Below are positions 17,658-27,173 of a stretch of 64,000 bases of DNA, in pieces. How positions within the stretch are numbered: position 1 is the stretch's first letter; the number at the start of each line of letters is the position of its first letter. The translations under genes were made by a program, and so were the position numbers. The notes below the pieces were generated by a model. That model saw nothing but the letters and a program-made list of their open reading frames with translations. It was not told the origin of the DNA and ran no database searches. The stretch is taken from positions 1 to 64,000 of the forward strand of contig JANQPP010000050.1 of the NCBI GenBank assembly GCA_028289405.1. The letters run 5' to 3'. The stretch comes from Pirellulales bacterium. Lineage in GTDB: Bacteria; Planctomycetota; Planctomycetia; Pirellulales; JANQPP01.

Positions 17658-18726
17658 CTCGCAGCAATTCCTCGCCCACCGTGACACGCACGCCGACTTG
17701 TAGGGCCCAAAGTGGAAGCGGCCCCAACTCGTCCGTTTTCACTTTGACCAGATCCTTGTGCGTGCAAACCACTGATGATACGTCCAAGCCGTAGGCCCAA
17801 GCCGACAGGCGCTGGACATCCTCGTCACCGTATGAGTGATGGTCGGGGAATTCGCGAAACCCCACTACCTTGGTTCCAAGTGCTGCCAGCGTGGCCTGAA
17901 AAGCGGCGGGGTTGCCGATGCCCGCGAAGGCCGCGACGCGCTGCCCGGCCAGCATCGAGGGGGCGGATTCTTCCCCACGTACATCGCGCAGTGCGATGGG
18001 AGCATGCTCAACTTCCAACCAGATGGCTTGGTTTATCCAGGGTGCCACGCGTTCCCGAATTCGATGCCGCTCAGCTTCATCGACCAGGCTGCGGCGGCTC
18101 AAGACGACCACGTCCGCGCGGCGCAATGACGAGATCGGCTCACGCAGGAGACCCCGCGGAAACAAATGTCCATAGCCGAACGGCACCGTGGCATCGAGCA
18201 ACACGATATCCAAGTTCCGCGCGAGGCGGCGATGCTGGAAGCCATCATCGAGGATGATCAATTCCGCGTTGTATTCCTCGATGGCCAGGCGAGCGCCAGC
18301 GACGCGGTTCCTCATCTGCACATGCGGCACATCGGGCAACCGCTGTTCCAATTCCAACGCTTCATCGTTGCGAGCGCCCGCTTCGGCACCGTAACCCCGG
18401 CTCAACAGGACGACGCGGACACCTTGCGATCGAAACCAACGGGCCAAATACTCCACGAAGGGCGTCTTGCCCGTTCCTCCGAGGGTCAGGTTGCCCACGC
18501 TAATGACGGGCACGCCCACTTTTTCCACGGCAGTGGGCTTTGTATCGAAGCGGCGGTTGCGAAGATACACCCCGCAGGCGTAGGGAACCGCCGCGCACCG
18601 CAATCCCGCTCTTAGTAACGAAGCGGAGAGGCCCCGTTGCTGGCCACTGACGATCTGGTGAAACTTTTGGGCCGAACTCAAAGCGAAAAACTCCGGAACC
18701 TCTTCCGTCTGTGGTGCGCCGACCAA
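17608..18726 (-). CDS. lpxK: Tetraacyldisaccharide 4'-kinase
   Basis: Phosphorylates the lipid A precursor at the 4' position on the inner face of the inner membrane. A P-loop in GNLTLGGTGKTP (residues 79-90), the membrane-associating N-terminal segment before it, and DDGFQHRRLARNLDIV with LLDATVPFGYGHLFPRG are diagnostic of LpxK. The frame is open back to 18924 without a family-like N-terminus. I place the start at a TTG (18726) because AGGAG lies 10 nt upstream and the resulting 372 residues fit the family. The gene indicates a lipid A-containing outer membrane. No other lpx genes are nearby. It overlaps the opposite-strand 16656 gene by 50 nt at its 3' end. Confidence 0.92.
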   Translation of the reverse strand: MVGAPQTEEVPEFFALSSAQKFHQIVSGQQRGLSASLLRAGLRCAAVPYACGVYLRNRRFDTKPTAVEKVGVPVISVGNLTLGGTGKTPFVEYLARWFRSQGVRVVLLSRGYGAEAGARNDEALELEQRLPDVPHVQMRNRVAGARLAIEEYNAELIILDDGFQHRRLARNLDIVLLDATVPFGYGHLFPRGLLREPISSLRRADVVVLSRRSLVDEAERHRIRERVAPWINQAIWLEVEHAPIALRDVRGEESAPSMLAGQRVAAFAGIGNPAAFQATLAALGTKVVGFREFPDHHSYGDEDVQRLSAWAYGLDVSSVVCTHKDLVKVKTDELGPLPLWALQVGVRVTVGEELLRARLRALLPAVLPSAGD

Positions 18727-18909
18727 AACCGGTTCACTCCTTTGCAATCGGGAACGTGAGATTAACAGATGGCTTTGCGCAACGGCAATGCGAGAAGGGG
18801 TTTGCGGCGGCGGTAATTTCGCGCGTTTGTGTAGGCATCGCCAGGGCGCTAAGATGGTGCGGCATTCGCCAGATGATTCTCTTGACTTGTAAATTCCCCT
18901 GAGAGTTCG

Positions 18910-19890
18910 ATGCAAACTATTCATCTTTCCAGGCGACGTTACCAGATTTTCTTAAGCAAGTTTTCTGCATGGTGGCTCGCCTGTGCAGCCTGCTTGATGC
19001 TCGGTGTTGCTATTTCAAGAGCTGCGGAAAGCGATGAGACATTATTTCCGGACGAATTGGTATGCTTCGTTCCTGCTCCGAAAGAGCCCGTGTTTACCGG
19101 CGCGGGGCCGGGGCATTGGGACGTAAGAATTCGCGAGCGGGGATGGATCTTGCGGGAAGGCGGCACGTATCGCATGTGGTACACGGGCTACGATGGCACT
19201 CGCGAGGGCCGCAAAAAATTGGGGTATGCCACTTCGCCTGACGGCATTCATTGGCAACGGGCCGAGGTGAATCCGCTCTATGCAGAACATTGGGTGGAAG
19301 ACATGATGATCGTGCCGCATGAGGACACCTACTACATGTTCGCCGAAGGGGAACGGGACCAGGCGCATTTGTTGACCTCATCGGATGGCATCCAGTGGAC
19401 TCGCATCGGTCCTTTGGATATCCGCAACCCGGATGGTTCACCGCTCTCACCGGGTCCTTTCGGCACGCCGACCGCGTTCTGGCATGACGGCAAGTGGTAT
19501 CTGTTTTTTGAGCGTTACGACCAAGGGATTTGGCTCGCTACTTCCGAAGATTTGGCCCAATGGACACTCGTTCAAAAGGATCCGGTCCTTTCTCTCGGGC
19601 CAGCGAATTACGATGGGTTAATGATTGCGCTCAACCAGATCGTGCCCTACAACGGCCGCTTCTATGCGTATTACCACGGTTCGGGAGATGCCGAGAAACC
19701 TCGGCGATGGGCACCCGCCGTTGCCGTTTCCGAGGACTTGATACACTGGCAGAAGTATTCCGGCAATCCGCTACGCCCCGTGGAGGAAAACAAATCAAGC
19801 GGGATCGTGGTGGCCGATGGCGAAGGCAGCTTCCGCTTCTACACCATGCATGACCGCGTTCACGTGCATGTTCCCAGTCAACACGAATAG
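18910..19890 (+). CDS. Secreted five-bladed beta-propeller (GH43/GH32-like) protein
   Basis: A 326-residue protein with a signal-like hydrophobic segment (about residues 18-40, ending near ISRAAES). At least four blade-like repeats follow, each of the form Y-hydrophobic-W/F, then GYATSPDGIHWQ, HLLTSSDGIQWTR, IWLATSEDLAQWT or VAVSEDLIHWQ. This is the pattern of glycoside hydrolase families 43, 32 and 130 and related propellers that bind or cleave glycans. An acidic centre is suggested by WDVRIRERG and by WVEDMMIVP. Which family and whether it is catalytic cannot be settled by eye. It is divergent from lpxK across 183 nt. Confidence 0.75.
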   Translation: MQTIHLSRRRYQIFLSKFSAWWLACAACLMLGVAISRAAESDETLFPDELVCFVPAPKEPVFTGAGPGHWDVRIRERGWILREGGTYRMWYTGYDGTREGRKKLGYATSPDGIHWQRAEVNPLYAEHWVEDMMIVPHEDTYYMFAEGERDQAHLLTSSDGIQWTRIGPLDIRNPDGSPLSPGPFGTPTAFWHDGKWYLFFERYDQGIWLATSEDLAQWTLVQKDPVLSLGPANYDGLMIALNQIVPYNGRFYAYYHGSGDAEKPRRWAPAVAVSEDLIHWQKYSGNPLRPVEENKSSGIVVADGEGSFRFYTMHDRVHVHVPSQHE

Positions 19891-20239
19891 AGTTTGTCGG
19901 GCACTTTTGGGAATTCGAAGAATAATGAAGTGATCGGCAACTCTCCAATCCCGACGTGTTTCCCAGCAAACACAGTCCCCATAAACCATCTCGCATAAGC
20001 TCTCCAAGCTCGCGTCTTGAGCGTCATTTTCATCCCAAAGAAATGGCCATATGCCACGTCGGGCGACAACCCCCACCGCCGAATTCGCATTGCACGCGGT
20101 GCCTTCAAGGGCCGCTTGTGGGGGACGCTGGCTAAATTGGCCTGGGCGCACTAATCGTGGCGGCAATCACACTCGACAGTTTTTCATGATGAGTTCTGTC
20201 CGCCGACGATCGGAACCTAGACTTTCGCCCCGCAGATGG
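19891..20239. other. 349-nt intergenic region between convergent genes
   Basis: It lies between the 3' ends of the propeller gene and the deacetylase-like gene. I see no gene, no hairpin with a T-tract and no repeat. Short open frames here lack plausible starts. Confidence 0.5.
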
Positions 20240-21619
20240 TTAACCAAGCGTCAAACCCTTTAGGCTCGACTTGCCTCGGGGCAGATCTATGGCCATGATC
20301 ACACGCCCCTGCTCTTCGCACCAACTTCCGTCTCGAAGGAGTTTTCGATCGTTTACCCGCCGCAGTCGGAGCATCGTAGTGGCGGTTTGGAAGATCGGGT
20401 CCGAAGTGGCATGGCCCTCGAATTCGAGCGTAAACCGTGGCGTGGCGAAAGGCGCATCCAACTGCAAGGTGTTCGCGGCGGGTTGAATGGACGTCAGTTC
20501 CTTCGCGGCCCAGTACCGTGCGATCTCCGACAGTTTCATCCACAGCAGGTGGTCGTAACGCGTGTGCAACCGCCGCACGACTTCCTGGAAAATGCGAAAT
20601 CCGAGCAGTTCTCCGTTGTAGTAGATGCCCGGCCAGTGGCAGACCAACACCGCCGGCTCCCCACGATCGATTACCTCCGGCAACCGCCCTCCATCGAGCG
20701 TCGGTGTAATGAACCGATCGACGGAACCGAGGGTCAAGCCATCCCAGCCGCCGAACCAGTCTCCCGTGCAACCGATAATGGAGACCACACACTGAGGATC
20801 GTCGGTGTCGAGCCCGCTTGCATATTCCACGCGAGGGGCGACGCTGCGGTCGTCGGTGAAAAGATGTCGAAAGTAATGTGGTATCTCCGTTTGGAACACA
20901 TCGCGGCAAGCCTCGAATGTGGCTTGGGATAATTGAGGTAAGACGCGATTGCCAAACCCGCCAGGTGTGGTGATTCCCTCGCACGGGAGACCCACATTCC
21001 GCAGTATCCGCAGCGCGTAGGCCAGGTAATCGGCCAACTCGTCGACCGACTTGCCATCGGTCCAACGCCAGTTCTCCATGAAGTGTTCGGTACGTTCGGG
21101 ATACGGTCGGCCCGTCTTGGTGTCAATCACCCACGTGTGACTGACCATCTCGGGATGGATGTCCCAGTCGGGAAGTGCCAGGTTCCGCACCAGAGCAAGG
21201 CTGTTGTCGAGTTCCCGCCGCGACCAGCCGGGTAGATCCCGGTCGATCCACCCCACGCAAGCCGGATAAGGAACGATACTGTATTTTCCCTTGATGCCGG
21301 ATTCATGGCACCACTCCAAAAACGTCCGCACGAAACTGTCGGGGATTTCACGCGGCAAACTGCGCCAATCCTGCAAGTAACGGTCGGGGAAGACCTCATG
21401 GAACTGCGGAATGGCGAAATGCGCCAGGTTCACCAGGCAGGTGGAGTCGTCGATGATGAAGCTCAGCGGCACGCGCCCGAGCGGATTGAGAACTCGTACA
21501 TTCGCCGGTCGCGCCGGGCGTTCCCCTGACTCTTGTGCCGGCGAAAGTCGTGTTGTCGCCAGCCCGGGGATTCCCGCTAGCGTCCCGACACTCGTGGTCA
21601 AAAATTGACGCCGGTCCAT
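20240..21619 (-). CDS. Tat-exported protein, polysaccharide-deacetylase-like
   Basis: A 459-residue exported protein. A twin-arginine signal (DRRQFLTTS followed by a Gly/Ala-rich hydrophobic run) opens it. The body has PLSFIIDDSTCLVNL and, about 100 residues later, DIHPEMVSHTWV. These resemble the metal-binding Asp-Asp and His-x-x-x-x-His features of polysaccharide deacetylase (NodB-type) barrels. Later segments VLVCHWPGIYYNG and LLWMKLSEIARYW are distinctive, but I cannot name them. The last 90 residues look like a beta-sandwich addition. The assignment is tentative. It could equally be an uncharacterised planctomycete glycan-active family. Confidence 0.6.
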   Translation of the reverse strand: MDRRQFLTTSVGTLAGIPGLATTRLSPAQESGERPARPANVRVLNPLGRVPLSFIIDDSTCLVNLAHFAIPQFHEVFPDRYLQDWRSLPREIPDSFVRTFLEWCHESGIKGKYSIVPYPACVGWIDRDLPGWSRRELDNSLALVRNLALPDWDIHPEMVSHTWVIDTKTGRPYPERTEHFMENWRWTDGKSVDELADYLAYALRILRNVGLPCEGITTPGGFGNRVLPQLSQATFEACRDVFQTEIPHYFRHLFTDDRSVAPRVEYASGLDTDDPQCVVSIIGCTGDWFGGWDGLTLGSVDRFITPTLDGGRLPEVIDRGEPAVLVCHWPGIYYNGELLGFRIFQEVVRRLHTRYDHLLWMKLSEIARYWAAKELTSIQPAANTLQLDAPFATPRFTLEFEGHATSDPIFQTATTMLRLRRVNDRKLLRDGSWCEEQGRVIMAIDLPRGKSSLKGLTLG

Positions 21620-21839
21620 ATATTGGCTCCGTATTTGCCGTACGACTCTTCAGTGTTGCCCGCAACGTAGCCGTTTTTCGCCAGCAACGCCACCAAAAAT
21701 CGTGAGCTTCACTCGATGAGCCGAGGATCGTCAGAAGCGAATTTTCCTGGCCAAGAAATAACGCATACGGATCACAAGGCAGGCAAACGGTATTCCGGCC
21801 TTCCTCGGTGGCCAAACATGGCGACAACGTCAAAACCGC

Positions 21840-22244
21840 TCAGTCGTCTTCCGTCGTGCCTTCTTTCCCCAGCGCGAGGGCATAGGCCGTGGCATGGCTG
21901 CGGCAATGGGAGATGCTAATCAAAATCTCTTGAATCTGCAGACGCTCCAGGACTTCGCAAATGCCGCCCCGAAACGCGGCCACCGGTTTGCCGCTGGGCT
22001 CGTTGCGAATCTCGATGTCCCGCCAACTGATGCCCCGCACCCATCCCGTCCCGATGGCCTTGAGCGTGGCTTCCTTGGCGGCCCAGCGGCCCGCGAAGTG
22101 TTGCGTGGACTGCTTCCGCGTTTGGCAGTATTGGATTTCCACGGGAGTGAACACACGGTTGATGAACAGGTCGCCGTGCCGTTCGATCATCTGCGCGATC
22201 CGCAGGCATTCCGTGATGTCCGTTCCGATTCCCAATACACGCAT
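21840..22244 (-). CDS. acpS: Holo-[acyl-carrier-protein] synthase
   Basis: A 134-residue enzyme that transfers phosphopantetheine from CoA to apo-ACP for fatty acid synthesis. GIGTDITE near the N-terminus carries the Mg-binding Asp. FAGRWAAKEATLKA holds the family's Glu/Lys centre, and ISISHCRSHATAYALA closes the fold. The length is normal. The open frame runs to 22673, but only the part from the ATG at 22244 matches AcpS, so the rest is taken as upstream DNA. It stands alone on the minus strand. Confidence 0.95.
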   Translation of the reverse strand: MRVLGIGTDITECLRIAQMIERHGDLFINRVFTPVEIQYCQTRKQSTQHFAGRWAAKEATLKAIGTGWVRGISWRDIEIRNEPSGKPVAAFRGGICEVLERLQIQEILISISHCRSHATAYALALGKEGTTEDD

Positions 22245-22547
22245 TCGAAATCCGCGTCCCGCTAGGTAATCCGAGGCCGACCGACCAACCCGCCGATCAA
22301 AAGTTCGGCAGAAAAACGATAGGCGGAATGCTGCCAAGAAGCAAGCCAGGGTATGGCGGCCAACGGACATGGCCGAGAAGTGTGGACATGCCGCATTCGT
22401 TGCCAGAAGACACTTTGCACTGAATCTCAGACAAATCGCTTGCCACGCTTGATTTTCGTTGCTAGGAATAAAGTTGGTGGATATGTCTGCCCAGGAACAG
22501 CAGACGCACGCGCGAACAGAGAATTCTAGTCGGTACGGAGAAGAGCC
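22245..22547. other. 303-nt divergent intergenic region
   Basis: Shared upstream region of acpS (minus) and the repeat protein gene (plus). It is open in the acpS frame, but that reading has no family similarity. No convincing promoter with correct spacing was found on either strand. Confidence 0.45.
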
Positions 22548-25520
22548 ATGAAACGTGCATGCCATGGTACTAGGCGATCTGGTCGCCTCGCCCTTGAGCC
22601 CTTGGAAAACCGCCGCTTGCTGGCGGTCCAGCCGGTGCTCGTCGCGGATCTGGAAACGGCACCCGTCGAGCACTTAGCCGCGGGCATCTCGTATTACCAA
22701 CAGACCGAACTGGTGGCCGGGCAGAGCCAGGCCTTCTTTCAGAACTGGAATGCCGCGACGGGCAACGAGCTGTGGCGGACCGATGGCACACCCGAGGGGA
22801 CCTTCCTGGTGGCGGACCTCTTGCCGGGTGGTGCCAGTTCCTCCCCGACGGAGCTGACGACGATCGGGGACCGTGTGTTCTTCATCGCCGAAGACCAAAT
22901 CGGCTTCGTCCAACTCTGGACCAGCGACGGCACCGCGGAGGGCACGCTGCCGCTCACCGATTCCGCCAGACGAGATCGGCTGGACATCACTTTTCCCACC
23001 GTCCTCGGCGATACGCTTTACTTTGCCATGGAGACCCGGGAGACGGGCCGCGAGTTGTGGAAAACGGACGGCACGCCAGAAGGTACCGGAATCGTGGCGG
23101 ACATCGTGCCAGGCATGGGCAGTTCGAATCCGGCATTCTTGACTGCAGTCAATGATGAGTTGTTTTTTTCGATCCAGGTCGAGAACGACTGGCAGCTCTG
23201 GCGGTCCGATGGCACCGAATCGGGCACGCAATTCGTGGCCGAAATCGGAGTTACGGAGAATCTCCCGTTGTGGCTACTTGACCTGCATCCTCAATCCTTT
23301 ACCCCGGTGGGGGAACAGCTTTTTTTCACGACGTATGACTTGGAGTCCGGCCGGGAGCTATGGGTCAGCGATGGCACGCAGGCTGGCACGAGCCGTGTTA
23401 AAGACATCGCGAAGGGGTTGGCGAGTTCGGACCCACAATCGCTCACGGCTTTGCATGGTCGGCTCTACTTCACCGCAGACGACGGTATCTTAGGAAGAGA
23501 ACTATGGATCAGCGATGGTACCGAAGCGGGTACCAGCCGCGTGGCTGACATACGTCCCGGGACGGAAGGTGCCTCGCCGGAATTACTGACCACGGTTGGG
23601 AACGCGGTGTACTTCACCGCCGATGATGGGATTCATGGCCTTGAGTTGTGGCGGTGGCGTGCCGGTACCAGCCCGGCCCAACGGATGGCCGAAATTGTCC
23701 CCGGCCCTATTGCCTCGCGGCCGGACAACCTCACGGCACGGAACGGCGAGCTCTGGTTCACCGCCGATGATGGTGATGCCGGGCGAGCCCTGTTTTCCTT
23801 CTCCGGCGACGAAGTGCAACGCGTAGCCGGGCTCGGGGTCCCCGGCAGCGAACCCAAGCTGGTCTCTCCGGCTTTGATGGAAGAACGCCTATTGTTTACC
23901 ACCGTCGACGAAGATGCTGGTTGGGCACTCTGGTCCTCCGACGGCACGGAAACGGGTACGGCTCCAATTTCCGAAATTCGGCCCGGTAGTCTCGGCTCCT
24001 TTCCCGAGCGATTGCTCCGCGGCAGCAACACTCTGTATTTCGTCACCAATGGCTTCACCGGCGAAGGGACCCTGTGGCGAAGCGACAGCGAAGAGGGTAC
24101 ACCGCGGCCGGTCACGGGGCCCGAACTGAACGTCCACTTCGATTCCCCGGATGACATCCTGATTGTGGGAGATACGGCCTATTTCGTGGCAGAGGATACG
24201 TTCCACGGCCGACAACTCTGGGTCGCTCGGAACAACCAAACGCAGCGTTTGACCGATCTACGGATTTTTGAAGATGAACATGCCGTGAGCCTGCAAGGTG
24301 TGGTAGGGGAGACGGTGTACTTCGCGGTGTGGAATTCGCCGGAGCGCGGACTGTGGAGAACGGACGGCACACTCGAAGGCACGATCAGGGTTTTCGAGGA
24401 CGTCGTGCCTCAGGGAAATACTTCTGCTGGATTGGCGACGATCGGCAACGTTTGGTTTTTCGCCGGCAATGATCATCCCATACGCGGTGATGCGGGAACT
24501 GGCACTGGGCTGTGGCGGACCGATGGTACCCCAGAAGGCACTTTTCTGGTGAAGGACATCCTTCCCGGGTATCGCAATGCCGTACCCCAGAATTTTGTCG
24601 CGGTGAGCGAGGTCGTCTATTTCACAGCGATTTCCACGGAGTTCGGCAATGAATTGTGGCGTACGGATGGAACTGAAGAGGGGACCGTCCGGCTGACCGA
24701 TATCTATCCCGGAGAGGAAGGCTCGATCATTGATGTCCATATTATGGCCAATGGCGCGATCCTACTGGCGGCGAACGATGGTCAGAGAGGCACGGAACTT
24801 TGGAAAAGCGACGGTACGCCGGGCGGATTCGAACTCGTGGCGGACATCTGGCCCGGTTCCGAGAGCGGGCGTCCCAGTCATTTCCACGAGCTCGACGGCG
24901 TGGTCTACTTCCGCGCGGAGACGCAGGAATCCGGGAACGAGCTCTGGCGGACCGATGGCACGACCGCGGGCACGTATCAGATCGTGGACATTTTTCCCGG
25001 CGAGGAAGACTCCACGGTGAAATTCGGAGATGTTATTTTCGATCTGGTGATCGTGCGGGAAATGATCTTCTTCGCTGCAATGGATGATGAGCATGGCGGG
25101 GAACTTTGGATGAGCGATGGGACAGCCGAGGGGACGACGCTCGTCAGCGACCTCGTGCCGGGGATTGGCAGTTCCGTTCCGCGTGACTTGATCGCGGCAA
25201 ATGGGACGCTGTACTTCACCGCCGACGATGGCATTCATGGCCGCGAACTGTTCCGGCTGGAGACTCCCGAGGGGGACACGAACTTCGACGGCGTCGTCGA
25301 TCTGGCCGACTTCGATCGGCTAAAAAGATCCTTCGGTCAAAAAGGGGCGGACCTGGCAGGCGATGTGAACTTCGATGGTGTGGTGGACCTGTTGGATTTT
25401 TCGGTCCTTAAATCGACCTTTGGCAGCGGCGTCACACCGGTTCCGGAACAGGGCGTGTCGGATTCGGCATGGATTGCGGCGACCGATCGTGCCTTTGCCA
25501 GCAAAGAGTCCGACGCGTGA
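22548..25520 (+). CDS. ELWxxDGT-repeat protein with C-terminal dockerin
   Basis: A 990-residue, probably exported, surface protein. The N-terminus (residues about 15-26, LEPLENRRLLA) is the short LEPxxxRxLL-type motif seen at the start of many large planctomycete extracellular proteins. About 18 tandem repeats of 45-55 residues follow, each with an ELWRTDGTPEGT-like core and VADIxPGxxSSxPxxLT and LYFTADDG elements. These probably form beta-propeller blades. A few copies are degenerate (for example ELWRWRAGT). The C-terminus carries a type I dockerin with two Ca-binding loops (GDTNFDGVVDLADF and GDVNFDGVVDLLDF). The role may be adhesion or organising extracellular enzymes. It is followed closely by a sulfatase gene. 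Confidence 0.88.
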   Translation: MKRACHGTRRSGRLALEPLENRRLLAVQPVLVADLETAPVEHLAAGISYYQQTELVAGQSQAFFQNWNAATGNELWRTDGTPEGTFLVADLLPGGASSSPTELTTIGDRVFFIAEDQIGFVQLWTSDGTAEGTLPLTDSARRDRLDITFPTVLGDTLYFAMETRETGRELWKTDGTPEGTGIVADIVPGMGSSNPAFLTAVNDELFFSIQVENDWQLWRSDGTESGTQFVAEIGVTENLPLWLLDLHPQSFTPVGEQLFFTTYDLESGRELWVSDGTQAGTSRVKDIAKGLASSDPQSLTALHGRLYFTADDGILGRELWISDGTEAGTSRVADIRPGTEGASPELLTTVGNAVYFTADDGIHGLELWRWRAGTSPAQRMAEIVPGPIASRPDNLTARNGELWFTADDGDAGRALFSFSGDEVQRVAGLGVPGSEPKLVSPALMEERLLFTTVDEDAGWALWSSDGTETGTAPISEIRPGSLGSFPERLLRGSNTLYFVTNGFTGEGTLWRSDSEEGTPRPVTGPELNVHFDSPDDILIVGDTAYFVAEDTFHGRQLWVARNNQTQRLTDLRIFEDEHAVSLQGVVGETVYFAVWNSPERGLWRTDGTLEGTIRVFEDVVPQGNTSAGLATIGNVWFFAGNDHPIRGDAGTGTGLWRTDGTPEGTFLVKDILPGYRNAVPQNFVAVSEVVYFTAISTEFGNELWRTDGTEEGTVRLTDIYPGEEGSIIDVHIMANGAILLAANDGQRGTELWKSDGTPGGFELVADIWPGSESGRPSHFHELDGVVYFRAETQESGNELWRTDGTTAGTYQIVDIFPGEEDSTVKFGDVIFDLVIVREMIFFAAMDDEHGGELWMSDGTAEGTTLVSDLVPGIGSSVPRDLIAANGTLYFTADDGIHGRELFRLETPEGDTNFDGVVDLADFDRLKRSFGQKGADLAGDVNFDGVVDLLDFSVLKSTFGSGVTPVPEQGVSDSAWIAATDRAFASKESDA

Positions 25521-25610
25521 CACCGCCCCGCGCGTCTCTGCAATACTTTGCCAACGGTACTGCGAACCGGTAGCATGGCTCTCGCTTCCGAAACGCCGAG
25601 GGTCATCATC

Positions 25611-27056
25611 ATGAAAAGATACCGGTTCGCGAGTGGGTTGCTGGTACTGGTGGGATGGATGACGGGTTCGGTTTTGCCCGGCGTGGCGGCGCCACCGAAT
25701 GTGCTGTTCATCGCGGTCGACGATCTGAATGATTGGATCGGCCCGCTCGGAGGGCACCCGCAAACGGTGACGCCGAACCTGGACCGTCTGGCAGCGCGGG
25801 GCATGATCTTCACCAACGCACATTGTGCCGCGCCGGCCTGCAACCCTTCCCGTGCCGCGCTGATGACCAGCATTCGTCCCTCGACTTCGGGCGTGTATCA
25901 CAATCCGCAGCCGTGGCGGGAAAGCCCCGTATTGCGGAACGCGATCACCCTTCCGCAATACCTGCGACAGCATGGATATGTGGCGCTGGGGAGTGGCAAA
26001 ATCTACCACGGCTCGTTTCCCGACGCTGCCAGTTGGGATACGTACTGGCCGGACCAGAGGCGGAATCGCCCCGGCGACCCGCAGCCGACTGGCCGGCCGC
26101 TCAACGGTATTCCTCGAACGGCCCATTTCGATTGGGGGCCCGTCGAGGCGGAGAATTCTGCCATGGGAGATTGGCAAGTCGCCCAATGGACGGCGGAGCA
26201 ATTGCAGCAACAACACGACCGGCCATTCTTTCTGGCTTGCGGTCTGTATCGGCCGCACTTGCCGTGGTATGTGCCTCCCGACTATTTCGCGCGGTTTCCG
26301 CTCGACTCGATTCGCCTGCCGGAGGTTCTCGAAAACGATCTGGCGGATGTGCCGCCGCTCGGCGTGCGGATGGCCCGACCGGACGGGGATCATGCCAAGG
26401 TTTTGGCCCACGATCAGTGGCGAAATGCGGTGCAAGGTTATTTGGCGAGCATCGCCTTCGCGGATGAATGCCTAGGAATCGTGCTGGATGCCCTGGATGC
26501 CGGCCCGCATCGTGACAACACGATCGTGGTCCTCTGGTCCGATCATGGCTGGCATCTCGGCGAAAAGAAGCACTGGCGAAAGTTCGCCCTGTGGGAAGAG
26601 GCGACCCGCGTGGTGCTCATGTGGGCTGTGCCCGGCACGACTCATCCCAATACCCGCTGTGACGCTCCGGTGAACCTGCTGGACATTTATCCTACGCTGG
26701 TCGATTTGTGCGACCTCCCTCCGCGCGAAAAACTGGAGGGTGTGAGCCTACGGCCACTGCTGGAAAAGCCGGAGAGTGAGTGGAGCCGCCCCAGTCTGAC
26801 CACGCATGGCCGAAACAACCACGCCCTTCGTTCCCAGCGCTACCGCTACATCCATTACGCGGACGGTACCGAGGAACTCTACGACCACGAAAGCGATCCC
26901 CACGAGTGGCACAACCTGGCCGGCCATTCCGAGCACACGGTCGCCCAGGCGGATTTGTCGGAGTGGCTGCCCAAGGAGAATGCCGAAGAGAGCCATACCC
27001 CGCCCCGTCCGCGACAAAACCGCCGCCGCCAACGCCGTGAGAACCGCGCTCCGTAG
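25611..27056 (+). CDS. Sulfatase, iduronate-2-sulfatase-like
   Basis: A 481-residue exported enzyme hydrolysing sulfate esters, probably of sulfated polysaccharides. A signal peptide occupies residues 1-27 (ending SVLPGVAA). D37-D38 (AVDDLND) bind Ca. C77 in CNPSR (77-81) is the residue converted to formylglycine by an anaerobic or FGE-type maturase. LWSDHGWHLGEKKHW supplies the second metal and sulfate ligands. PLGGHPQTVTPNLDRLA matches the iduronate-2-sulfatase-like subgroup. The start was chosen at 25611 because GAGGG lies 8 nt upstream and a signal peptide follows directly. The C-terminal 30 residues are Arg/Pro-rich and atypical. No maturase gene is in the window. Confidence 0.93.
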   Translation: MKRYRFASGLLVLVGWMTGSVLPGVAAPPNVLFIAVDDLNDWIGPLGGHPQTVTPNLDRLAARGMIFTNAHCAAPACNPSRAALMTSIRPSTSGVYHNPQPWRESPVLRNAITLPQYLRQHGYVALGSGKIYHGSFPDAASWDTYWPDQRRNRPGDPQPTGRPLNGIPRTAHFDWGPVEAENSAMGDWQVAQWTAEQLQQQHDRPFFLACGLYRPHLPWYVPPDYFARFPLDSIRLPEVLENDLADVPPLGVRMARPDGDHAKVLAHDQWRNAVQGYLASIAFADECLGIVLDALDAGPHRDNTIVVLWSDHGWHLGEKKHWRKFALWEEATRVVLMWAVPGTTHPNTRCDAPVNLLDIYPTLVDLCDLPPREKLEGVSLRPLLEKPESEWSRPSLTTHGRNNHALRSQRYRYIHYADGTEELYDHESDPHEWHNLAGHSEHTVAQADLSEWLPKENAEESHTPPRPRQNRRRQRRENRAP

Positions 27057-27126
27057 CATCTCACCGCCGCAGCCTTTCTCGAATTGTCAGCATTTCGCGG
27101 TATGATTCGCAAATTCGTCTGAAATT

Positions 27127-27135
27127 TGTGATAAT
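27127..27135 (+). promoter_or_regulatory. Extended -10 promoter candidate for the DUF1559 gene
   Basis: TGTGATAAT has the TG-n extension (27127-27128) followed by GATAAT (27130-27135), about 38 nt ahead of the ATG at 27174. No good -35 is present. Confidence 0.35.
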
Positions 27136-27173
27136 GCCTGGCCGGGGGCAATCGCGATAGGAGGCCGCGCGAA

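Noticed and set aside
18727-18924. 66-codon extension of lpxK
   Set aside because: Low-complexity basic sequence with no family match. A Shine-Dalgarno sits correctly for the internal TTG start.
22245-22673. 143-codon N-terminal extension of acpS
   Set aside because: AcpS proteins are about 120-135 residues and start at the MRVLGIGTD segment. The extension also runs into the divergent gene.
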